Origin: Engraulis encrasicolus
Taxonomy: Eukaryota; Chordata; Actinopteri; Clupeiformes; Engraulidae
Direction of reading: 5' to 3'
Assembly (NCBI RefSeq): GCF_034702125.1
Contig: NC_085875.1
Coordinates: forward strand, 48,769,754-48,833,753
Length of the DNA stretch: 64,000 bases
In this document: positions 31,213-42,544 of the stretch, in pieces
Layout: the number at the start of each line of letters is the position of its first letter
How positions within the stretch are numbered: position 1 is the first letter of the stretch
Made by a program: the position numbers and the translations under genes
The notes under the pieces: generated by a model
Seen by the model: the letters and a program-made list of their open reading frames with translations, nothing else
Database searches by the model: none
What the model was told of the DNA's origin: nothing

Positions 31213-33516
31213 AGGTTTTTGTATCATCTACTGTCTTAACCTTATTACTAAATTTTCTATCTCTAATGTTTACACCATTTAGATTAGGCTACTTTATATG
31301 TGTGGAATGGACTGCTCACAGGGAGATGGAGATAGTATAAAACCATTAGGAATAGCGTCAAATAGCCTACAATAGCCTACTGTACTCTCTGGGCTGAATT
31401 GGGACGGCATTTTTTTTTATTCTGAATATGTAAGGAAAAAAAATGACTGAGCCAAGCTTATCTCATTGCAACATAGAGGTTTGAGTTTATCTAGAGAGTT
31501 CATAAGCGTGTTTTATGGGAATCGGTCTGTAGGTGTCGCAATTTAGCATTGGTGTGAAAAAGCGGCCAGCACATGGCATGGCCAAAGAATTAGTGAAACA
31601 AACGCTGTGTTCTGTGATCAACTTTAACAACAAACTGTACCATTGTAGTCCACCAACTGTGCCATTTCACACGGGAAAGAACTATATATGTAATGATATC
31701 GTCCACAATGCCCCCCCCCCCCTTCACGTGGATGTTTTTTTTTTTTTTTACTATTATTTGTCTGATTTACTGATTGTGTTGTAGGCCTAGGCCATTGTTT
31801 TTTTTTTTTTAAAGTTTTCATATTGGTCATTAAAATGTATAGGCTATTTATAGCATTGTGTATGAATAATAAAAAAAAACATTATCACGTCTTGTGTCTT
31901 TTTGTTTTGTTTTTATTCTCATCTATCTCCTTGAGTTCTTTTTCTTTTCTCTCTGTCTGTAACTTTTTTTTTTTCACGTTGTCTGATTTGTTGATTTCAT
32001 ATAATAGCCTATAAAAACAAAAGGCCCATTGAAGGATGTATGGCTGATCATGAACACCATTGTATAATGAAATGAAGTAGGCCTATTTTAATGCAAAGAC
32101 AAACGACTACCTATACATCCGGTAAGTTTGTGAATTATGTTATAGGCCCTCAATGTTTAACCTAACCCAAAGATGCAGAGTAGACTAGGGCCTACTCATT
32201 CTGTATGGGAATGTAGGCCTAAACAGCCAGACAACAGAATAAACAACATATTTACAGTCAGAGACCTTAAAATAAGTGACGCATAAGGGTATACATTTCC
32301 TTCAATTACGATATTGGCTAAATGAACTAATCAGAACATTAAACCTAAAGGCCTAACGTTTTTACAGTCCTGAACGACGATCCCGGGGGCATTTTTATTA
32401 TCTATTCTGCCCTTTCGAAGACGTCGAATGCTTATTTCCTCCACGAAGGAGGTTTTGCTTGGGGTAGGCTACGGTCGTTGGTCTATCTGTCAGCATAACT
32501 CAAAACGTTCTGAAGGGTATTTATTAACATTTCTATAGGCTAGTTGGTTAATTCTGGTGGTGGTCTAGATCCAGGATTTTTTTTTTAAATTGCCATTGCC
32601 ATTGCCATTTAATTTTGACATCACAAAAACAAGGGAAGGATAGACTTGAAAAACAAATAGGATGCCATATAGGGCTATAGGTCCTAATTATTTGTTAAGT
32701 AAATCTTCATTAAATCTTCATTGGCTTCCAGGACAACACTCCTAGCAGCCTAGGCCTACAAGTTGTTATCATTAAGATTAGGTTATTAACCTAACTATTA
32801 ACCGAACTGGTCGGCATAATGGCATAATGTACGCTACCTAGGCCTACTTTAAATCGCACAGGATATCGGCTGACTCGAGATTCACAGCGTCGTTAACTTC
32901 GTTCTTTTGATGCGTTTTTTATTTCTGTTTTTTTTCCACACACTGCCTGATTAATGCCTAGGCCTATATTGTTTTTTTGCGGTGAAGAAGAACTTAAACC
33001 CCTTGCCCTTTTGTCATCCCCCCCCCCCAATCGAAATTTTCACCACAATCCGTCAATAACTTCTTTTTTTTTTTTTACAATACACTGTAATACACTCGAT
33101 ATAATAACTAGGCCTAGTACTAGCATTGGACAGCAGTGCAGAAAGCCTCCAATGCCTATTCCATTGTGGTTCAGTGTCTGACAATAGGTATATTGGAGCC
33201 ATACTCTAAAATTAATTTAAAATTCTACAGCTAACCTTACAACAGAAGAATACATGATTTGGTATAAAGCTCAGTCAGTGAAGAGATTCCCGTTGATTCG
33301 GAAGTATATTTCTCGGTATTTTACGTGAAAATCAAGTAAATGTCGCCCATTCATCTCTATGTATTTCCAGCGATTTTGAGCGATTTTCACACCAGCCGCC
33401 ATTTTTTTTTGGAACAACCGATTCCCGGAAGCTAACATGGTTATGAACCCTCTAGATAAACTCCACCCTCTATGATTGCAAACTCTCAGAGATTATGAAG
33501 AACCACAGACTTCTAT
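31213..33516. other. No gene seen; homopolymer-rich intergenic DNA
   Basis: Many poly-T and poly-C runs and recurrent taggcctac. Short frames (31533, 31823, 32954) are driven by these runs. Confidence 0.5.
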
Positions 33517-33690
33517 TATAACTAGACTGCGGATGTTCGATGCGTTGTGAAGCAACGGCTGGGGGCGGGACATGGGACGATTTTGGGGCGGAAGAAGGAA
33601 GTAGAGCGCCTTTTTCCATGTATCTCTATGGTGGACTTGAAGCCATGTAGTTCCTAGGCAATTCTTGCCGAGTCGGCCCTGTTTCGTTAA
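33517..33690. repeat. ~175-bp module, inverted copy of the palindrome spacer
   Basis: ataactagactgcggatgtt...gccctgtttcgttaaaac matches the reverse complement of 38147-38320. It sits immediately outside the left palindrome arm. Confidence 0.85.
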
Positions 33691-34005
33691 AACCACTGAC
33701 GTGTATAGTATAACTGGACTGCGGAGTTCGATAGAACTCCATTCAACGGTTTTGAAGCAACCGCGGCTGATTTACTTCCGCCCCAAAAATGCGGAAATAT
33801 AATAATCCCCTTGACAACGTTGAGCTACATTGCTGATAGGTCGACATCGCCGGCCAATCCACAAACAGACACTTCAAGACATGTCCCGCCCCTCCCACCC
33901 GAATATGACATGGCGTCCCCAGCAGAAATATTGAACCCACTTTTCAGCTGTGGAACTGGTCGACACAGAAACCCTTGATTGTCATAAAAACAGCAACACA
34001 AGTTC

Positions 34006-34021
34006 AAATGGAACTGGTGAT
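34006..34021 (+). other. Possible tiny first exon after a CCAAT/GC-rich segment, mirrored in both arms
   Basis: ATG GAA CTG GTG ATC G|gtaagt follows ggccaatcc and cccgcccctcccacc. A candidate second exon after tttgacag at 34484 closes after only about 20 codons. The mirror is at 42079-42094. The promoter role is speculative. Confidence 0.2.
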
Positions 34022-34965
34022 CGGTAAGTATGGCAAATATACCATGCTATTAATAAAATGATACTTTGGGTTAACGAAACCTTGAAGAGCTTGTTATGAT
34101 GACCATAATAATTTTAGCTTAGCATCTAACGTGAGCCAGCCGAGTGGCGAAAGACCTAGCTTACTATAAGTTACTTCACCACGTTGTAATGTAGCAATTA
34201 AAGATAAATGGGAAGTTAGGCTACAAACAGAGCTGTACACAGAACATGCAGATGTGTCTTTGGGGTCGGCGTACCGTTTGGCAAAACATAATCCATGTCA
34301 GCAATACTCAGTATCAACATTGCTTTTGTATGAGAGCTCAGAATGTTCCAATTTTCATGTTGTACATCTGCGTAAAATATTGTTTGGGTTTGTGTCTGCC
34401 ACACCAAGTTAATCCTCTACGGACATTTGTAAATAACTTTGAATGTTTGGGCATCAAATGACATGCAAAACCTTTCCGTTTGACAGACAAACCATGGACG
34501 CTGAAGAAAGGCTCCTCGACGCCAAGCTGTCATCCGGAAGATTGAAGATGAAGATTGCCGTGTCGAGCAGTCATCATGACCATTTTTTTGCTGATCCCCC
34601 CCAGTTTTTGAAAAGATTCAGAATACAAAATCACTCTTAGAAGTAGACGGTATGGTAAACAAACCAAAGTTAACACCTTTCAGTTAGTAAAACATAGCTG
34701 GCCTACAGTAGGCTATGACTAAACATCTGGGTGTTTTGTATGCTTGACATAAAGATTAAAATGAAATATTCACCCTTATGTTCAGCTTTTTAAACTTGCA
34801 AATCATGGAGTGGACATTCTTCCCCAAGCTTGTAAGAAATGCATTACTTCAATCACACAGTGTCTCCCAACTTCTTTTTTGTCTCATGTACCCCCTAAGC
34901 ATTTTTGTCATACCATGAGTACCCCCTCCCTCATGCTCTAGTCTACTGTATATCTTCCTCTATCC

Positions 34966-35328
34966 CAGTGGTTCCCAACCTTTTTCTTCAGGGACCCATA
35001 TTTTTACCATTGTAAGCTTTGGTGACCCAATCATGCCAGCGCCCACGCGAGAGGGAGTCCCAGGCGAGAGGGAGTCATGCGGAAACTCATTAGAAAATTG
35101 TATTCCTCAATTTGTCTTCAGTCAAATATAGAATGACTGTTTAATGTGTCGCTTACATTTTGTTGCCTCTATGCATATATCAGTTTAAAAGCTTTACTTT
35201 GTCATATATTCAACATGGGCTATATGGTATTAAAACGAAACCCCTTAAAATCAAGAGGGCTTCGCGACCCACTGTGGATCTTTGGCGACCCATAAGTTGG
35301 GTCCCGACCCATAGGTTAGGAACCACTG
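34966..35328. mobile_element. hAT MITE in left arm (363 bp)
   Basis: Termini CAGTGGTTCCCAACC...GGTTAGGAACCACTG; TSD ctctatcc at 34958-34965 and 35329-35336. It is nested inside a second, outer hAT-like repeat (about 34859 to 35448, ends cagtgtctcccaac / gttgggaaacac). Confidence 0.85.
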
Positions 35329-36684
35329 CTCTATCCCAATATGATTATGCTCCATACATTTCTTTTTATTGATACCTGCCAATGCATGTACCACCTGCAT
35401 TGTGTTCACGTACCCCTAGTGGTACATGTACCCCTGGTTGGGAAACACCGATCTAAACAGTTGTTACAATAGTGTGTTAACCAATATTACAAATTAAACA
35501 AAATGTGCGGGCTGCTGTATATAAGCATTTATTAACTGTGTTTCATAATTGCAATGGTTTTTGAAGCTGGTTCTGCATATCGGATCCTCTGTGGTGGTAG
35601 GATGCAGGCAGTAGGGTACTGTGCACATCTTCAGCTGTAACGATAAATACAAATCTCTTTAAAAAAAAATAATTAATGTAACATTAACATAATTGAAGCA
35701 TATCACTGGTATATATAGAGTAACTATAACATTTCAGTGTCTACAAATGTCTACATTTGTTTAAAAAGGAAAAACCCATGAACATCCTTCTCAAAAAAGT
35801 TTTGGGTGCAGGACTAACAAAGTCAAATGACAACTGAAAATTAAGTCTGCTCACCAAGCTCCTGTTTTACTTATTTAATGTGATGAGCTTGAAGTGCAGA
35901 CTTCATTTTCAGTTTTCAAATGTCTTTATTGTCCCATTACATCTGCAGAAATATGGGGGTGTAGACTCACTTGTGTAATACACTATAGATGTAAACAGAG
36001 ACGTTGTCCAAGTCCTTGGTCATGTGATACCTGCTGCAGTGTACTCCACGTCTTCAGACCGCTCCGCTGTAAATAAAATAATGGCATATGAAGTGTGATG
36101 AGAATACGTCACCGTTTGATACACCAACAACTTAGGTTCATGGGAAGAAAACACAATAGATAAGGAGATGGGCTGCTCATGTTTCAAAGCATGCTGCCTA
36201 ATCAGTGAAAATCATGGGGTGGTAGTTTCATGGTGTGGGCATGCATATCTGTCAATAGAATTGGTACCCTTGTAATTATTGAAGATAGTGGCTACTGACA
36301 AAATGCTAAGAGTTTACTACGCTTGATGTATACTTTTATCCAGTCCAATTACTTTTTGTCCCTTCAAATTGGGAGGCACATGTAAAAATAAGTGATAAGC
36401 TTTGGATGAAAGCATTGGCTGAGTGTAGTGTAATGTTACATACCGGGTACTATATAGTATCATAGATGGCAGCAGGCTGGTCGGGTCCTCAGTTGTGCAC
36501 TGGCAACAGTGGCTGGTCCTTGTCCGTGTCTCTATGGGGCCTCTTCTCAGGTCAGAGTGACAATCCTTGATGATGTTGACTATGGTGAGACCTGCTGGCG
36601 TGTAGCCTACTGTACATTTTCAGACATCTGTAAAGAAAATGATGACAAACGAAGGGTGATGAGAACAACATATATTTCATTACT

Positions 36685-37001
36685 CACAAGCAGGTAATTG
36701 GAGTGCTTCTGGGTCTTCACCTTTTTTCCTTGGTGCTCATCAGTGTAGAGGCTCTCAAACTTGGTCCAGGAAGACAGATGCTGAGGCACTCAAGGTTGCA
36801 ATTCTTTAAAAAAAAAACTTTTTTATTTGGCTACAATGCCTACGCGTTTCGGCCCTTATGGCCTTCTTCAGGGCGTATCAAGGATACAAGCTTGATACGC
36901 CCTGAAGAAGGCCATAAGGGCCGAAACGCGTAGGCATTGTAGCCAAATAAAAAAGTAAAAAAATTGCAACCTTGAGTGCCTCAGCATCTGTCTTCCTGGA
37001 C
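36685..37001. mobile_element. 317-bp insertion ending in a ~115-bp-arm foldback, with 14-bp TSD
   Basis: tatatttcattact is duplicated at 36671-36684 and 37002-37015, and the right palindrome arm keeps the empty site. 36685-36763 is unpaired; 36764-37001 is an almost perfect palindrome (outer gtccaggaagacag, core cttcttcagggcgtatcaag, then gatacaag, then the mirror). Variable TSD length suggests target-primed insertion (inference). Confidence 0.88.
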
Positions 37002-37773
37002 TATATTTCATTACTATTTTATTACTAATATATAAACACATGCAGAGTAAGCAGATGATGGTGTTAGCTTTACATTGGAAGGTCTCTGGTCTTAACTCAG
37101 GAGCATACTTTAAGGATTTGAAACTTTACTTACCTGACAGTGAGTCCTGGCTCTGTTTTCCAGGTGAAGTGTGGTTTGTTGTTTGCCTACAGAATGAAAC
37201 CATGTCACATGAGGATGGGGAAATAATGTTTACTACACAATGCACTCGTCAGTAGGCCTACAATTAAACATTAATGACACAATTTGCATTACACTATGCA
37301 CTCGTCACTCAGTACAGTCAACATTAATGACGCAATTTGCATACTGAAAACGAACGTACCAATGACCATCATTTCATCACCAACTAGCAATTTGGCAACA
37401 CAGAAACAAACAATATTTAACAGTTGACGGAGGAACACAGCTAGACTACGTTGCTTTTCCGATGTGGCCACTGGCCAGCATAGTGCCAGAATGGTAGTGA
37501 AATGTTTACTCATCTTGATGTAAGGACTTGGCTACGGTACGGAAGGAGGGAATTACACCTGACGCACGCCAAACAGACACATTTTGCTTTCAAAAGCAAT
37601 GGCATTCAAATTATAATTAAGTTACTTGACAAGCCGACAGATCATCAAACACTGAAAGATCAGCATGCTGTCTTGGGCTAATAACAAGCTAGCATTGTCG
37701 TACGTGTTTGTTTAACAAAGCTCAGTCATTTTGGTCAATCAGCCACGTATATACATGTTTTTATTTTACTTAC

Positions 37774-37990
37774 CAAAACTGCAGAGGTCCTTACAGAGTA
37801 CGGAGAAGTACATCCAAAAGTACAACAACGCATATTTGTGGGGAAAGTGTACCAAAATTAAATAACCCATCGCAGTAATGAAGCTGTTGAAAGCAGAGCT
37901 GGTTGAAAGTAATGCAGCAGGGAGGGAGGGGGCTTCCCCTGGAGACGCCGCGAGACTCGCCCTTCTCCTTGACAACGGCCTGCCTGTCAA
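37774..37990 (-). CDS. Candidate first coding exon in left palindrome arm (unknown protein)
   Basis: An open frame from ATG (MTGRPLSRRRASLAASPGE...) to a consensus donor, TTTTG|gtaagt, at 37774/37773. The last third is hydrophobic and aromatic (YALLYFWMYFSVLC), possibly a membrane anchor. The mirrored exon at 38487-38703 keeps the frame with only a few changes. The downstream segments in this arm carry stops and indels, so a functional gene is doubtful. Not recognised. Confidence 0.25.
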
Positions 37991-38146
37991 TCAAAACAAT
38001 AATTCTAAAGAATGGCAACTGCCAATCAACCCAAATAGCCATGCTCATTGGTCATTTAAACTATTTTAATAGCTTTCTTAAATAAAGGGTCAGCCCGAAA
38101 AAAATATCTGGGTTGTTTGGGAGGGAGGGGAGACTACCGTTTTAAC

Positions 38147-38330
38147 GAAACAGGGCCGACTCGGCAAGAATTGCCTAGGAACTATATGGCTTCAAGTCCA
38201 CCATAGAGATCAATGGAAAAAGGCGCTCTACTTCCTTCTTCCGCCCAAAAATCGTCCCATGTCCCGCCCCCAGCCGTTGCTTCACAACACATCGAACATC
38301 CGCAGTCCAGTTATACTATACACGTCAGTG
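38147..38330. repeat. Palindrome spacer (184 bp)
   Basis: Runs from gaaacagggccgactcgg to ccagttatactatacacgtc then agtg. It is an inverted copy of 33517-33690 and ends with the same cagtccagttatactatac motif that ends the right arm. Confidence 0.85.
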
Positions 38331-38486
38331 GTTAAAACGGTAGTCTCCCCTCCCTCCCAAACAACCCAGATATTTTTTTCGGGCTGACCCTTTATTTAAG
38401 AAAGCTATTAAAATAGTTTAAATGACCAATGAGCATGGCTATTTGGGTTGATTGGCAGTTGCCATTCTTTAGAATTATTGTTTTGA

Positions 38487-38703
38487 TTGACAGGCAGGCC
38501 GTTGTCAAGGAGAAGGGCGAGTCTCGCGGCGTCTCCAGGGGAAGCCCCCTCTCTCCCTGCTGCATTACTTTCAACCAGCTCTGCTTTCAACAGCTTCATC
38601 ACTGCGATGGATTATTTAATTTTGGTACACTTTCCCCACAAATATGCTTTGTTGTACTTTTGGATGTACTTCTCCGTATTCTGTAAGGACCTCTGCGGTT
38701 TTG
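38487..38703 (+). CDS. Candidate first coding exon in right palindrome arm (unknown protein)
   Basis: Mirror of 37774-37990 with donor TTTTG|gtaagt. If joined in phase to an acceptor at about 38919 (catcag|GTGTATGG) the frame stays open for roughly 65 more codons (VWIPSFRTVAKSLH ... VFLREKLSNIVCFCV). Further acceptor- and donor-bounded small exons follow at 39304-39357, 39534-39564, 40156-40191 and 40588-40679. The last ends at TGA and is followed by AATAAA at 40689. The three final exons encode related short units (SENVQYTPA, SEDVEYTAA, AEDVHSTLL). The internal phases do not all close, so it may be a decayed or alternatively spliced gene. Confidence 0.25.
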
Positions 38704-40838
38704 GTAAGTAAAATAAAAGCTTGTATACGTGGCTGATTGACCAAAATGACTGAGCTTTGTTTAACAAACACGTACGACAATGCTAGCTTGTTATTAGCCA
38801 AAGGCAGCATGCTGATCTTTCAGTGTTTGATGATCTGTCGGTTTGTCAAGTAACTTAATTGTAATCTGAATGCCTTTGCTTTTGAAAGCAAAATGTGTCT
38901 GTTTGGCGTGCATCAGGTGTATGGATTCCCTCCTTCCGTACCGTAGCCAAGTCCTTACATATTCATTCACGATGCTGTAAACATTTCACTACCATTCTGG
39001 CACTATGCTGGCCAGCCACATCGGAAAAGCAACCTAGTCTAGCTGTGTTCCTCCGTGAAAAACTGTCAAATATTGTTTGTTTCTGTGTTACCAAATTGCC
39101 AAGTTGCTAGTTGGTGATGAAATGATGGTCATTGGTTCGTTTTCAGTATGCAAATTGCGTCATTAATGTTGACTGTACTGAGTGACGAGTGCATAGTGTA
39201 ATGCAAACTGTCAGTAATGTTGACGATTGCAGGCCTACTGACGAGTGCATTGTGTAGTAAACATCCTTTCCCCATCCTCATGTGACATGGTTTCATTCTG
39301 TAGGCAATACAACAAACCACACTTCACCTGGAAAACACAGCCAGGACTCACTGTCAGGTAGGCCTAAGTTTCAAATCCCTAAAGTATACGCTTGACTTAA
39401 GACCAGAGACCTTCCAATGTAAGGCTAACACCATCATCTGCTTACTCTGCATGTGTTTATATATTAGTAATAACATAGTAATGAAATATATGTTGTTCTC
39501 ATCACCCTTCGTTTGTCATCATTTTCTTTACAGATGTCTGAAAATGTACAGTACACGCCAGCAGGTCTCACCATAGTCAACATCATTAAGGATTTGGCTC
39601 TCTGACCTGAGAAGAGGCCCCATAAACACACCTGACAAGGACCAGCCACTGTTGCCAGTGCACAACTGAGGACCTGACCAGCCTGCTGCCATCTATGATA
39701 CTATATAGTACCCGGTATGTAACATTACACTACACTCAGCCAATGCTTGCATCCAAAGCGACTTTCACTTATTTTTACATGTGCCTCCCAATTTGAAGGG
39801 ACAAAAAGTAATTGGACTGGATAAAAGTATAGATCAAGCGTAGTAAACTCTCAGCGTTTGTCAGTAGCCACTATCTTCAATAATTACAAGGGTACCAATT
39901 CTATTGACAGATATGCATGCCCACACCATGAAACTACCACCCCATGATTTTCACTGATTAGGTAGCATGCTTTGAAACACGAGCAGCCCATCTCCTTATC
40001 TATTGTGTTTTCTTCCCATGAACCTGACACTAATACAAGTTCAGCTACTTAATGTTGAGGTAAATAATGTAAACGACATAAGTATGTTAAGTTGTTGGTG
40101 TACCAAACAGTGACGTATTCTCATCACACTTCATATGCCATTATTTTATTTACAGCGGAGGTGTCTGAAGACGTGGAGTACACTGCAGCAGGTATCACAT
40201 GAACAAGGACTTGGACAACGTCTCTGTTTACATCTATAGTGTATTACACAAGTGAGTCTACACCCCCATATTTCTGCAGATTTAATGGGACAATAAAAAC
40301 ATTTGAAAACTGAAAATGAAGTCTGCACTTCAAGCTCATCACATTAAATAAGTAAAACAGGAGCTTGATGAGCAGACTTAATTTTCAGTTGTCATTTGAC
40401 TTTGTTAGTCCTGCACCCAAAACTTTTTTGAGAAGGATGTTCATGGGTTTTTCCTTTTTAAACAAATGTAGACATTTTTACTACACTGAAATGTTATAGT
40501 TACTCTATATATACCAGTGATATGCTTCAATTATGTTCATGTTACATTAATTATTTTTTAAAAATAGATTTGTATTTATCGTTACAGCTGAAGATGTGCA
40601 CAGTACGCTGCTGCCTGCATCCTACCACCACAGAGGATCCGATGTGCAGAACCAGCTTCAAAAGCCATTGCAATTATGAAACACAGTTAATAAATGCTTA
40701 TATACAGCAGCCCGCACATTTTGTTTAATTTGTTATATTGGTTAACCACACTATTGTTACAACACAATGCAGGTGGTACATGCATTGGCAGGTATCAATA
40801 AAAAGAAATGTATGGAGCATAATCATATTGGGATAGAG

Positions 40839-41117
40839 CAGTGGTTCCTAACCTACCATATAGCCCATGTTGAATATATGACAAAGTAAAGCTTTTAAAC
40901 TGATATATGCATAGAGGCAACAAAATGTAAGCGACACATTAAACAGTCATTCTATATTTGACTGAAGACAAATTGAGGAATACAATTTTCTAATGAGTTT
41001 CCGCAGGACTCCCTCTCGCCTGGGACTCCCTCTCGCGTGGGCGCTGGCACGATTGGGTCACCAAAGCTTACAATGGTAAAAATATGGGTCCCTGAAGAAA
41101 AAGGTTGGGAACCACTG
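40839..41117. mobile_element. hAT MITE in right arm (279 bp), inverted partner of 34966-35328
   Basis: Same termini and same TSD in inverse (ggatagag at 40831-40838 and 41118-41125), so it was present before the arms were duplicated. It has lost about 84 bp internally. Confidence 0.85.
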
Positions 41118-42544
41118 GGATAGAGGAAGATATACAGTAGACTAGAGCATGAGGGAGGGGGTACTCATGGTATGACAAAAATGCTTAGGGGGTACATGAG
41201 ACAAAAAAGAAGTTGGGAGACACTGTGTAATTGAAGTAATGCATTTCTTACAAGCTTGGGGAAGAATGCCCACTCCATGATTTGCAAGTTTAAAAAGCAG
41301 AACATAAGGGTGAATATTTCATTTTAATCTTGATGTCAAGCATACAAAACACCCAGATGGTTAGTCATAGCCTACTGTAGGCCAGCTATGTTTTACTAAC
41401 TGAAAGGTGTTAACTTTGGTTTGTTTACCATACCGTCTACTTCTAAGAGTGATCTAAGAAAGAGAAGCTTTGTATTCTGAATCTTTTCAAAAACTGGGGG
41501 GATCAGCAAAAAAAAAATGGTCATGATGACTGCTCGACACGGCAATCTTCATCTTCAATCTTCCGGATGACAGCTTGGCGTCGAGGAGCCTTTCTTCAGC
41601 GTCCATGGTTTGTCTGTCAAACGGAAAGGTTTTGCATGTCATTTGATGCCCAAACATTCAAAGTTATTTACAAATGTCCGTAGAGGATTAACTTGGTGTG
41701 GCAGACACAAACCAAACAATATTTTACGCAGATGTACAACATGAAAAATGGAGCATTCTGAGCTCTCATACAAATGCAATGTTGATACTGAGTATTGCTG
41801 ACATGGATTATGTTTTGCCAAACGGTACGCCGACCCCAAAGACACATCTGTTTGTAGCTAAGTTTGTAGCCTAACTTCCCATTTATCTTTAATTGCGGCT
41901 AGCTATTACATTACAACGTGGTGAAGTAACTTATAGTAAGCTAGGTCTTACGCCACTCGGCTGGCTCACGTTAGATGCTAAGCTAAAATTATTATGGTCA
42001 TCATAACAAGCTCTTCAAGGTTTCGTTATCCCAAAGTATCATTTTATTAATAGCATGGTATATTTGCCATACTTACCGATCACCAGTTCCATTTGAACTT
42101 GTGTTGGTGTTTTTATGACAATCAAGTGTTTCCGTGTCGACCAGTTCCACAGCTGAAAACAGGGTTCAATATTTCTGCTGGGGACGCCATGTCATATTCG
42201 GGTGGGAGGGGCGGGACATGTCTTGAAGTGTCTGTTTGTGGATTGGCCGGTGATGTCGACCTATCAGCAATGTAGCTCAACGTTGTCAGGGTGATTATTA
42301 TATTTCCGCATTTTTGGGGCGGAAGTAAATCAGCCGCGGTTGCTTCAAAACCGTTGAATGGAGTTCTATCGAACTCCGCAGTCCAGTTATACTATACACG
42401 TCAGTGTGAAGAACCTGGAAGAACTTTGATGACGTCCAGGCTCACGAGATCGGATCCCACAGGAAATGACGACAGGGTTACCAGGAAATAGACTGACCCG
42501 CAAAAATACAAGAATGCACACAGCCTTTCTGAGATGATAACACA

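Larger units (their letters stand above)
33694..38146. repeat. Left arm of an 8.7-kb palindrome
   Basis: Reverse-complements onto 38331-42406. Outer end cactgacgtgtatagtataa; inner end ctaccgttttaac. About 97% identity in the outermost 300 bp. It is longer than the right arm mainly because of the 317-bp insertion at 36685 and deletions in the right arm. Confidence 0.95.
38331..42406. repeat. Right arm of the palindrome
   Basis: Inverted copy of 33694-38146. It differs by scattered substitutions, small indels and lost pieces in the nested transposons, and lacks the 317-bp insertion. Its outer end abuts the ZAD-like gene by about 140 bp. Confidence 0.95.

Noticed and set aside
33694..42406. 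Palindrome as an assembly artefact (read folded on itself)
   Set aside because: The arms differ by substitutions, several indels and a 317-bp insertion with its own TSD, which a duplicated read would not show.
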